Assembly: GCA_905250115.1 (NCBI GenBank)
Contig: CAJNOI010000138.1
Coordinates: 1-64,000, forward strand
Origin: Adineta steineri
Lineage: Eukaryota > Rotifera > Eurotatoria > Adinetida > Adinetidae
Direction of reading: 5' to 3'
Length of the DNA: 64,000 nt
Below the pieces are notes generated by a model that made no database searches, was not told the origin of the DNA, and saw nothing but the letters and a program-made list of their open reading frames with translations. Position numbers and translations under genes: made by a program. Positions 37,501 through 49,405 of the stretch are shown piece by piece; positions within the stretch are counted from its first letter, which is position 1; each line of letters opens with the position of its first letter.

Positions 37501-40500
37501 TTCATAGGTCGTCATTCGAAGTCAAAAGCAACGGGACCATCGTCAGCATCATATATTGACGATTTGTCAACAAGCTCTTCTTCGTCTTCTTCTTCTTCTT
37601 CTTCCACATCATCATCAACATCATCTTCATCAATGCAATCGAGAAATAAATCTCGACCATATAGACTTGCATCTCCTACTCAAACTAACAAACTTTCACC
37701 CTTATCGGATGATTCATTATCCGAAAAAGGTGTACAAACATTTAAAAAACGACGTCCACGTTCAGCATTTATTTCATGTGAACCACCTCCACAACGGTCA
37801 ACTCGTATTGTATCAACACCATCATCAACAGCTCCATCAGTTTATTTAATTGAAGTTAAAAATAATAATCGTCCAACGAATTCATTTGGTTTAACTAAAA
37901 CAATAACATATGTTTGGAGAAATAATCATCAAAATAAGAAAGAAGATGATTTCAATAAATATCCAAGATATTCTGTTGAACAAGTACCACCAATGATTGA
38001 TAATAGCAAACGTACAATACCAATATCATCTCGACATATAACTTTACAACGCGGTAAAACCGATTGTTGGCAAAATCAACGAACAACATCAAATACAATA
38101 TTAACATCATCATGTCAAAATCATACGGGTTCAGCAACAAATTTACTTCCATTAGGTACAAAAACAAAACAAAATGACGTGAAATATCGTACAAAACCAA
38201 ATGGACATGTTATATCAGTAACAACAACGAAACGTCAACAACCATCATTATTAAATCAAAGACAAAATACTCGATGGAATATTGAAGGTAATGGTAAACA
38301 AATTCGTTATTCAAATTTGAAATGGTATAGTGCTGATCAATTACAAAAAGACAATCGTTTAATAATAAAACCACGAACAAAACGACGACAACAAATATCA
38401 GATAGTGCAACAGATACAGGTTCATCAAGTGAACCACATAATCAATCAGCACCACCAGTTCTTCAACGTAAAATTAGTCCCTATGTATCTGATGATATCC
38501 CTGAAGGTAAAAAAAACTAATTTTTTTCTATCCAAGTTATTAGTCAAAATAAGAAAATATAAAAGACGATAGACTTTAAATTAATGTTCTTGACAGATCT
38601 GTAAACGACATTATATACAGTGAGAGTAAAATGAAGAGATAATGAATATACCTAATAGAATAGAATTTTATATGAATATGAACCTTGGAAGTATAATAGT
38701 TTTTATTTCTTAAGTGACCACCTTGAAAGTTCATCTTATGTAGTAAATTTTTGACATATAAAATTTTGGTTTGATGAACTAGAACAACGTCATGACAAAA
38801 TTTTTATTCAAAAAGAAAAATGAAGTATTTCTTCGTTGAATAATACAAGAATCTCTTCAGTTAATTGATATATTCATAAGAATATTTATATATATATTAT
38901 AATAATGTTTAAACTAATTGTTTTATATTTTGTATTAAGAAGAAAAAGAAATCATTTGTATCAAAAAATTTCTTCGTTGAAAATTATCAATTTCATTTCC
39001 GGTATAATGACTCTCGTTTGATTGATATACAAAATACCGTAAAGTATATGCATAACGTTCGACATAGTTGCCCTTTGAAATGAAAAGAAAAGAAAAGAAA
39101 AGACAAGGTGACACTCTCTTATTTATAATTAACGAAACGCGTGTTGTCATATAAAATTTAAATTCTTTTTGTTATTATAAAGGTCAAGAGTTTCTCTTTT
39201 TATCAAACCTATAAATATCTTCTAAATATCTATCCTAAACATATAATCTTTTATTTTCTTAATCCAATTTAAACTGTAAACACATTTTTCTTTTCTTACA
39301 TATTTTTTCATGACTTAGTCTAATTAGAAAAAATGAAAATCTATTTCTTACAATTAGTTCCTACAGAACTTCCTTGAAAAATTTCTATGACAACTAACAG
39401 AACGCAAAAAGAAACGACGGCGAAAACAAAGCGGAAAATATTATAAAACTATTATATATAATTATTCCAAAAGGTTCTTTTTTTATATTCTATTGATCTT
39501 TACTCATACATCATTAGTACATGTTCGTCAAACAAATAAAAGATATGTATTTATTGTTCTTCATAATCTATCGATTTCCGTCAATTGACCTTAGAATCTT
39601 AATATTTACTTAACAAAACAAAAATCATAAATTTGTTTTCAGTATGTTTATTATTAAATTTTAGTTTTTGAAAATACAACAATGAATAATAAACAAAATG
39701 ATTTAATTATACCAGATTATTCATCATTTCATCGTGAAATCAATGATACATCATCACCAGTAAATCATGATGAAGAACAACAAAGTATATCAACTTCATC
39801 TTCAAAAGAAATTCAACATATTGAAACACTACTCAATGAATATTCATCATCACCACGAAAACGAAAATTAAATTGTTCTGGAAGTACAGATGAAGATGTC
39901 GATGAATTTAATATAGATATAGATTATACTGAAGATATTGATCAATCAGCAGCAACAACAACAATTCAAACCTATCGTGATCGATTAAATGCACGTATCA
40001 ATGCTGAAATAAATCAATTTCGTCCAAGAATATTATCAACTGAATATTCACAAATCACACTCGATTCAGGTGTTGATATCGCAAGTGAACAAAAAATATC
40101 TCAACCAAAAATCGATGAACAATATTCCGAAGAAACTGCGAATCAAAATGATTTATGTGCTCTATCAGATGATTCATTACTTGATATTGAACCGGCACAT
40201 CATAATCATGATTTATTATTAAAAATTCCTACAATAACACATGAACAATCATTATCATTAACAGAAGAAAGTGATGATTTTAAAAGTTATATAACAGCTA
40301 TAACTGATACACAATTAACGACTAAAAATGAACGTGGACCATCAAATACAAGTGATCAATATTATTCCGCTGAAAGTGAATTTAATACATCATTATCATT
40401 TCCAAATAATGATTTATATAATAGTATTGAATTAGAAAATGTTAGTGATGAGGATAAAGATAAACAAATTCATCATAATAATAATGAAATACAAAATTTA

Positions 40501-43500
40501 TGTACAGAATTATCTCCATCATCATCACCAAAATTTGATTTTAAATTACCATCATTTGGTGATTGGATTGATCATGTATTTACAACATTTCTTGCTGAAA
40601 CAAATCAACATTCAACATCAACAAGTCGTTCATCATCGATTATATCAATACAAACATCACAAAATACAATTGATACATCATCATCTCAAGTATTAACTGT
40701 TATTGAAAATACGAAAAAAAATCAACATTTAACAATTATATCAACAAATCCAAATATATATGATGAAATTAATCAAACGAATTCTTTACATCGACGATCA
40801 CAATCATGGCCAAACAATGAACAACAACAACAACAACAGGATGAGCAGAATATTAAAGGTAATTTTTCTTGTTTTTCTCTTTTTTCTTCTCCTTTGATAT
40901 GCAAAAAAAAAATCTATGCGAAAGCGCACAGCTGCTAATCATCAAGGCTACAATATGACGGCATTCACAGTTCAAATACATGTTTTTGTTCTACTATAGA
41001 TATGTCGAGTTCAAGTTTGAACAATGAAAACATCGATTTTAATTCTTCGACCATTAAAACTAATTACGAACAAATGGATACTATAGACGACCAAGAGCCA
41101 TGTAAAATATCACAATCATTACTATTGTCATCGATTAGAAATGGTGATGAAGGTGAGTTTTTATTATTCTAGCTAAACGAGCAAGTAAGAGAAAAGGGAA
41201 AAAAGCAAGAAAAAAAAACGTAGGGGAGAACAAGAGTCATTTCCTTTCACTATAAACGAGTGTACGCTATTGCTCTTGAATAGCAAGGTAACAGAAAGAG
41301 AGAAGAAAAAAAGTGCATCGAACACTCTTTTTTTCTCTTTTCACTTTTTTCCTGTGTAAGCAGACGGGCGGTTCAATGATGGAGGTCAACTACTGGCATA
41401 GAGTAAGTAATAGAAATAATAGATTCGATATTTGTGGAAGTTGAAATTTTTCTTTTTTTTTTATTGTATTTAAAAATCGTGAGTAATAGTAACGAAAGAG
41501 AAAAAAATATTGTTTTTTGCTTATTTAATATAATATCGAAAAGGAAAGAATGAAGGAAAAGAAAATAGTATTAATACGCCCACACGTATATTTTCTTCAT
41601 AATCGATTTAACATGCACATATTTATTGTTCAGTGAAATAAACGGATACCCTGATCGTTGTTTTCAATCAAAGAGCACCGGCCGACTGCCTATATTGTTC
41701 TCGTTTGACGATGAGCATCAGCTTTACCTGTTCAATATATCCTCATTTTTTTTTCTTGCTCTTATTGTCTGACAATAGCCAANNNNNNNNNNNNNNNNNN
41801 NNNNNNNNNNNNNNNNNNNNNNNNNNNNNNNNNNNNNNNNNNNNNNNNNNNNNNNNNNNNNNNNNNNNNNNNNNNNNNNNNNNNNNNNNNNNNNNNNNNN
41901 NNNNNNNNNNNNNNNNNNNNNNNNNNNNNNNNNNNNNNNNNNNNNNNNNNNNNNNNNNNNNNNNNNNNNNNNNNNNNNNNNNNNNNNNNNNNNNNNNNNN
42001 NNNNNNNNNNNNNNNNNNNNNNNNNNNNNNNNNNNNNNNNNNNNNNNNNNNNNNNNNNNNNNNNNNNNNNNNNNNNNNNNNNNNNNNNNNNNNNNNNNNN
42101 NNNNNNNNNNNNNNNNNNNNNNNNNNNNNNNNNNNNNNNNNNNNNNNNNNNNNNNNNNNNNNNNNNNNNNNNNNNNNNNNNNNNNNNNNNNNNNNNNNNN
42201 NNNNNNNNNNNNNNNNNNNNNNNNNNNNNNNNNNNNNNNNNNNNNNNNNNNNNNNNNNNNNNNNNNNNNNNNNNNNNNNNNNNNNNNNNNNNNNNNNNNN
42301 NNNNNNNNNNNNNNNNNNNNNNNNNNNNNNNNNNNNNNNNNNNNNNNNNNNNNNNNNNNNNNNNNNNNNNNNNNNNNNNNNNNNNNNNNNNNNNNNNNNN
42401 NNNNNNNNNNNNNNNNNNNNNNNNNNNNNNNNNNNNNNNNNNNNNNNNNNNNNNNNNNNNNNNNNNNNNNNNNNNNNNNNNNNNNNNNNNNNNNNNNNNN
42501 NNNNNNNNNNNNNNNNNNNNNNNNNNNNNNNNNNNNNNNNNNNNNNNNNNNNNNNNNNNNNNNNNNNNNNNNNNNNNNNNNNNNNNNNNNNNNNNNNNNN
42601 NNNNNNNNNNNNNNNNNNNNNNNNNNNNNNNNNNNNNNNNNNNNNNNNNNNNNNNTTGAACAGATCGATGATAACAATTTAATTGATTTTTCATCACAGG
42701 AAGATTATATTGAAACAATGAATACTCAACAAGAAAATAAGTCAACAAATTCAACACGTACATCTATGTCATCAATACATGATACACATCTTGATCCAAA
42801 TGAATTAGCATATCGTCTAACACAATTACATTTACCGAATACATCCAGTCCACCGAAAAAAACTTTAGCTGATGAATTAGCTGAATTAGGTGAACAACAT
42901 AATCGTTTTGAAACTGATTCCCTTGATCATTCTCCATCAATACAAGATGACTCGCAGCATAATTATCAACAACAATTAGAAGAAATTATAGAAGATGATA
43001 GTTTTCATTCCACTCCACATACATATTCAACAACAACCCCACCACCAGGAACTACTGAACATCTTACAACAATTGCAAACAATATTCGTGAGCTTAATCA
43101 GGAAAAATCAACTTTATCACGTCGTTCTACTGTTGAAGATATTCATGCACCAATAAATAATCAATATTCAATAATAACCCCACCACCATTAACGACTGGA
43201 CATATTACAAGAGTTGCAGAAGATATTCGTGAAATTAATCAAGCGAAATCAACTTCATCACTTCATACTATTGTTGAAGATATTCATGCACAGACAAATA
43301 ATCAATATTCAATCCCAACACCACTAAGTACTGGACATCTTACAACAATTGCAAAAGATATTCGTGAACTTAATCAGGAAAAATCAACTTCATCACGTCG
43401 TTCTACTGTTGACGATATTTATGCACCAATAAATAATCAATATTCAACAACAACTCCGACACCATTAAGTACTGAACATCTTACAAGAGTTGCAGAAGAT

Positions 43501-46500
43501 ATTCGTGAAATTAATCAAGCGAAATCAACTTCATCACGTCATTCTATTGTTGACGATATTTATGCACATACAAATAATCAATATTCAAGCCCAACACCAC
43601 TAAGTACTGGACATCTTACAACAATTGCAAACAATATTCGTGATATTAATCAAGCGAAATCAACTTCATCACTTCATACTATTGTTGAAGATATTCATGC
43701 ACATACAAATAATCAATATTCAACCACAACACCACTAAGTACTGAACATCTTACAACAATTGCAAAAGATATTCGTCAAATTAATCAAGAAAAATCAACT
43801 TCATCACTTCGTACTATTGTTGAAGATATTCATGCACAGACAAATAATCAATATTTAACAAAAATTGTTGATTATCATTATTCACCACCTATCGCAAACT
43901 TACAAACAGTTATGACTGACTTGCATCAAACACCTATAGGGAAATTTATTCCACGTCCACAACGACCAACACATTTGGAACTTAATCCTAACGAAGAAAT
44001 GGAAGAAAACGAACAAATTTCATCACCTACTCTTGTAAATAATGTTCCAGTATCATCAAATATTATTTCTGATCTTGAACAACAATTATCTTCTTATAAA
44101 GTAAAAACACCTTCACCATCACTTCCACTTTCACCATCACCTCCACCTCTACCATCACCATCACCTCCATCACTACCAATATCACAAATAATGCCAAGAA
44201 AATCAAGTGAAACTTCTCTAAATTCAACACGTTATAATACACAACGTATTGATAAAGTATCAGATTTAGAAATTATGAAACAAGGTAAAGGTTTTAAAAT
44301 TGGTTATGTCGATCGACAAGGTACAGATCAACGTGTTATATTAACAAAACGTATTGAAGCAGGACCTGATGTTATGGCAAGAGATCCACATGTTCGTTTA
44401 CCATATAAAGGTAGAAAAATTTTAAGTCAAGTTTATAGTTCAATATTATATACAAATGGTTATAATGCAATACAAGAAGATAAGAAATTTGAACATTCAT
44501 CTGAAGATATTGAAGTACCAATAATTGGCACTAACCCACAACATTTTGATGAGGTTTGTTGTTTTTTTCATATTGAAAAGAGAATAGTACTGAAACCTTA
44601 CATATGATCATAGAAGTAGTCTGAATGATTTAATGGAATTTATATTCGAAAGACAGCAGTTATTTAATACTTATAACGTAGTATATATATTTATTAAATA
44701 TTCTTATGATTTTCTTTTTCTAGTCTGATATGATATCAATTGATATCGATGGTCCTTCAACTATGTTAAATTCAATTTGTGAATCAATTGTTATAACTCA
44801 AGGTTCCGTTTATTCTAATAATGTTTCAAAACCCGTTGCAGAAAAACCAATTACTCATCCTATACCAAAAAGTATATTCGATAACACTCCTTCACATTCA
44901 TCTTCAGCTGGTTTTCGTCATGTTGTAAAAGATTATCATGAAGAATATCTTTTTGATCGTTCACAAACACCAACACCAGTCAATAAAAAAGTTGAAGTTA
45001 TTGATACATGGAAAGATCGTACAGTTATTGATGGTAGTAGTGCAACATGGCGTAGTTCATCATTACCATCACATAAAGCAACAAAACGTACTGATCAATC
45101 GAATGCAATTGAACAATTTATTCCTTCTTACGAACCTAATACAGTTCAAACGCGTATAGCACCATCACATGATGTTAAATATCGTACCAGTGAAGAAATA
45201 GATATTCCAGATGTATTCGATTGGAATGATAAATCAATGAATACACCAATAAAATCTAGTAAAACAACACGTGATATTGCTTTATCACCAATAATAGTCG
45301 AAAGACATTATCATACATCAAGTACATCACCAATTGAAATGATGCATGAAAAAATTGATCGATCATCGCAATATAGTCCACATGGACAACATGATTTTGG
45401 TTTACAATGTCATTTTGAAAATTTAACATCATCAACTCAAGTATCATCATATGATTTACCAAATTTTTTGATAACACATGGTGGTACACAAACAATCCAT
45501 GATTCAAGTCATTTATTTGATGACTCAGGTATTCATACTCATCTACATGCAATTTCACCATCGCTATCAATGGTATCGTCAGAAAATCAACATACAAATC
45601 AACCATATACAATATCAGGAACAGATTATATTCATAAAACAAATGAACAACGTACTCCTACATCAGCATTAACTGTAACACAATTTACAGATGGACATTA
45701 TTATCTTCCTGCAAATGATAATAATAATAATAATCAATTATCAATCAATAATCGTTCAACAACACTTGAAAGAAGTGCTGATTCAGGAATTCTTGTTGAT
45801 GAACAAGTAATGATTATTTTGAAGTTTATTATTTTTTTTAATATTTCTAAATTAATTTTTTTCTTTAGTCATCACGTAATCGTCATACAAAAGCTAATTT
45901 TGCTTTACAAGTTGATATCAAAGGTTCATCATCTGATAGTGAAGATATTTCTGAAGTAGCACAACGTCCAATTCATCGAAAAAAATCATCAAACAATGAT
46001 AATATTTATGAACATCGTAGTGAATTAGTAATAACAACTCGAAATGCTTCAATAAATGATAAACGTTATCAACAAGCAATGCTTTCCTCAGCTAAAGAAA
46101 TTGAACAACAAATCATACAATTAAGACGAGAACGTGCACATATACTCGAACTTCTTTCATTAAATTGGAGTCGATCCAATATTTGGGTAGAATTAACAGA
46201 AGCGAAATTAAATTATATTATTGGAGAAACAGGTAAGTTCAATGAGTATAAACTCTTTTTTTCGTCTAATAAAGAAAATTCCTATTTTTATTTGAAATAT
46301 GACTCAATGTCAATTATCAGTATTCTAACTGTTCGTGATTTTATTTCAGAAAAAATTCCAGTCTGATAAGAATCTTTTAATCAATCAATTACATAGCTTC
46401 GGATAGAATATCTCTATGGAACTATTACATTTCTAGAACTAATATGCATCATTAAACATCAATAGATTAAATATCCTTAATATAAAATAGAGTTATTTTT

Positions 46501-48219
46501 AAAAGGTACTTTAACATGTTTAGTCTTCTGGTACGCCTAATGGTTCATTTATATATTTCGAAATTTAAGATTATTTCTAAGGACATTTATATAATAGATC
46601 AAAGAGTCACTATAAGTCTTTTGTTTAGAATCAATTGCATAAAAAACTTACATCTATGTCTTCGAAAAAGCAATTAAATACTTCTAAGTGTTTCTTTTTT
46701 TTCTAAAAAAAAATTCATTAGAAATATTAATAAAAAAAATATATACTTATCAACAGATCAAAGTATTCTAGACATATAATAGGCTAATTATCTCCTACAC
46801 TCGGTGTCATATATCCGTATCTTAAATTCTTCTAAATCATGCTTTTTTTGTGTCTAATAAGAATATGTCAAATAATCTAATTTTCGATTAAAAGCTAAAT
46901 AATAAAAAAACGATATTTATCTTGAAAAATAAAAAAGGATTATAAAAATTCATCCTAATCTTTTTTTTCTCCTTCTTTAAATCTTGTCTGATGAATAAAT
47001 CTTCAAAGAGGAGACAACAAAACAAAAATCCTAATCTTGTCTAAATAAGACATTTAGTTTTGTTCGATTATTTTTAATTAAATTATGGTTTTTTTTGTTA
47101 TCATAGACGCATTACTACGTTCATTATCATTTGATGCTACCCCAGTAGATAATGAAAGAGTTAAAATAAAAATGCATCAATATGAAGAAGATATGGCGGA
47201 ATTAACTCGACAACGTTTAGCTATTTATCGTGAACGTTTAGAAGATTCGAAAAAACAACTTGATATGAAAATTGATGAATTAGAATTAAAAAAATCATCA
47301 ATTGGATATCATACATCACATTATTCAACTCTTGAATATACACCACGTGTTAATAATACGAATAAACGTTCAAAATCTTATTTAAGTACAAGTGCAGAAA
47401 ATTTATCTAATATGCCTGTACAAGATTCAATATCGAGTCATCCACATCTTCTTGATATATCATTTTTAACATCAGCACCATCGAATCAAAATGCAGCTCT
47501 TCCACCACGTTATCCTCGTTCACCGCGTTATACACAACAACAAGAACCATATAGAACTGTTTATCGTCCAACACCACGTTATCCAACAACAATCAATCCG
47601 ACAAATACGGAAAATCGTTATGATTATCCACGTTTTCGATCAACATCATATGTAACACCAAGTAGTAATTTATCTAATATGCAAGGTTTAAGTAAAAGTC
47701 AACAAGCTATATTAGATGAAACCGATAGATTAGTTAAAGATTCCCAACAATTTCATAATGAATCCGCATCACAATTTGAACGTGCAAGAGAAAGTCTATT
47801 ATCAAGGTAAATAAGATTGTTTTTTTGTTTTTGCTAAAAAATGAAATTTCTATAAAAAGAGTACCCAACATTTTCAGTTCGTAATTCAAACAGGTAATTG
47901 ATAATTTCCTTCTCTTTATTTGCATGAACGAATGAATGAATGAATGGATAAATAAATAAATAAATGACGCTCGCTAGCATGATTTCTTAAGTGAAAAAGT
48001 ATTAATTTGATAATTATGGTTTCGTTTATTTTCTTTAGTGAAACACCTATACGATTAGCACGAGCTAATATGGCTGCATCTCGTCTTTCACCAAATTCAG
48101 CTTATCTACCAAATGATGTAACACTTGCAGAATTATTTAAATATGAACAGTCTTTAGCTAAAGAAACAGCGAAAAATACTCGAACTTATTCATCAATATC
48201 GACAACTGCAGAATCTTAG
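31575..48219 (+). CDS. Very large, mostly disordered protein with C-terminal coiled coil
   Basis: At least ten coding exons join in frame: 31575-32298, 33810-34060, 37508-38506, 39665-40858, 41000-41152, (gap)-44553, 44724-45806, 45869-46232, 47107-47806 and 48039-48219. They give at least 2,515 residues plus what the 873-N gap hides. The true start is unknown: exon one begins at an acceptor, and its first ATG is at 31619. Most of the protein is Ser/Thr/Asn/Gln-rich and looks unstructured, with an acidic SSSDDDDDDFDDDD stretch, lysine runs, a poly-Ser run and six repeats of about 46 residues. Two islands look conserved. One lies at about 44260-44540 (KGFKIGYVDRQG, RIEAGPDVMARDPHVRLPYK). The other runs across exons 8-10 as a charged coiled coil (EIEQQIIQLRRERAHILELL, WVELTEAKLNYIIGETDALL, EDMAELTRQRLAIYRERLE) and ends in LPNDVTLAELFKYEQSLAKE. 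A cytoskeletal or centrosomal scaffold is a guess; I do not recognise the family. Confidence 0.75.
34061..37507 (+). other. Long intron of the large gene
   Basis: A 3.4-kb intron, AT-rich, with TA microsatellites (near 35095-35125, 36032-36056, 36892-36916) and TC runs (35542-35580). Nothing in it looks coding. The open frame at 34745-35053 has no family resemblance. Confidence 0.6.
41783..42655. other. Assembly gap, 873 N, inside a gene
   Basis: An internal run of N. The frame is open immediately after it (EQIDDNNLIDFSSQ...), so the gap removes the start of an exon and possibly other exons of the large gene. Long open frames spanning the gap are artefacts. Confidence 0.99.
43023..43857 (+). 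repeat. Six coding tandem repeats of about 139 bp
   Basis: Within one exon, six units of 45-48 codons run end to end. The core is HLTTIAKDIRELNQEKSTSS, then a short variable part, V(E/D)DI(H/Y)A and NNQYS. Two types alternate: type A has RELNQEKST...APINNQ (units 1 and 3) and type B has REINQAKST...TNNQ (units 2, 4 and 5), while unit 6 is mixed. The order A-B-A-B-B-mixed suggests that an A-B dimer was duplicated. Confidence 0.93.
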
Positions 48220-49405
48220 CATTTAAGAAAATTCTTTTTATTTGTATAGTTTATAATTGATTTCTTATATAATTTTTATGCCGTCCATTTGACGAAAACA
48301 TCCACGCACAAATAAATATGCTGGTGCTGATCAAGCTCAGTTTTTTGTTTCTTTTTTTCTTCTTCATGAGTGTCTATGTAGTTCGTTTTTTCTTTCGGCT
48401 ATTGTTGTTGTTACGCGACATGTGTTTTCTTTTTTTTCTCTTTGTGTGTGTTGGTTCCATTTTCTTTCTTTCTTTCTTTCTTTCTCTCTTTTTTTTAAAA
48501 GCTCAATATTTCATTTTTGGCTATTTTTGAGATTTGTATGAAGAAAAAAATAAATAAATAAATAATATTGTAATCATCAATATGATAGACTTTATCTGGT
48601 TTACTTGCGTCAAGAAAAAGAAGAAGATTTTCTGGTTCTATGAACAAATATATTGATTTTCTTTGTTAATATCATCGTTAAATGGAATAATGGTGTGAAT
48701 AGACTTGATCTTGAAAAAGAAAAAAAAAAAAGTAGAAAAAAAGGAGATGGAAAATCCTGTTTGCATTTCTATGCGCTCGGTCGGTCACTATAGCTTTCTC
48801 TATTTTTTTACGACCGGTGTGTTGCGCCGTACATCCGTTTTTCACGCACTATGCTTTTTTTTTTGCTTTTTCTTATATAATGTCTTTTTTTCCTATGATA
48901 ATTAAAATAGTTCTCTTGCTCGTCTCTCTTTGGATAAAAAAAAAAAAGAAGAGAACGTGTTAATGCTTTCTGCTTAAAAAACAGCCGCCAAAGAACACAG
49001 GTAACCGACATTGTTGCCGCTGTAGCAACCAGGATGTTGATGAGCATAAAATCATATTTCATGTTCTTCTTCTTCTTTTACTTTCTCTTTCTCTCTCTCT
49101 CTTTTTCTCTCTTCTAAAATCCCTCTCTCTTATAATCAACATTAAAACTACCACATAAATCTTCACCTGAACATCTTTGTAGTAAAATATAGAAGAAAAA
49201 AAGATAATGTTTTCGCAATACGGTGTTGTTACACCACATCATAGTCTTCCTACTTATTTATTTACAACTGATCATAATTGTTTTTATAAAATTATATGTA
49301 AGATATAATAATTATTATTCATAAGAAATTATTCATTTTTAATTTTTGTATAGAAAGACAAGAATAAATATTTGTCTTATTAATAGTTTATGCATATTAA
49401 TAAAA
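48220..49405. other. Intergenic spacer
   Basis: Low-complexity AT-rich sequence with TTTC microsatellites (48465-48490), TAAA runs near 48550 and TC runs (49080-49110). An ATG at 49207 opens a short frame ending at a donor-like GTAAGA, but it would not join the downstream PDE1 exon in frame. No gene called. Confidence 0.45.

Noticed and set aside
41705-42763. Long frames of over 300 codons on both strands
   Set aside because: They consist almost wholly of N from the assembly gap.
49207-49299. Possible further first exon of PDE1 (MFSQYGVVTPHH...)
   Set aside because: Its donor-like end would create a stop when joined to the common exon at 51465.
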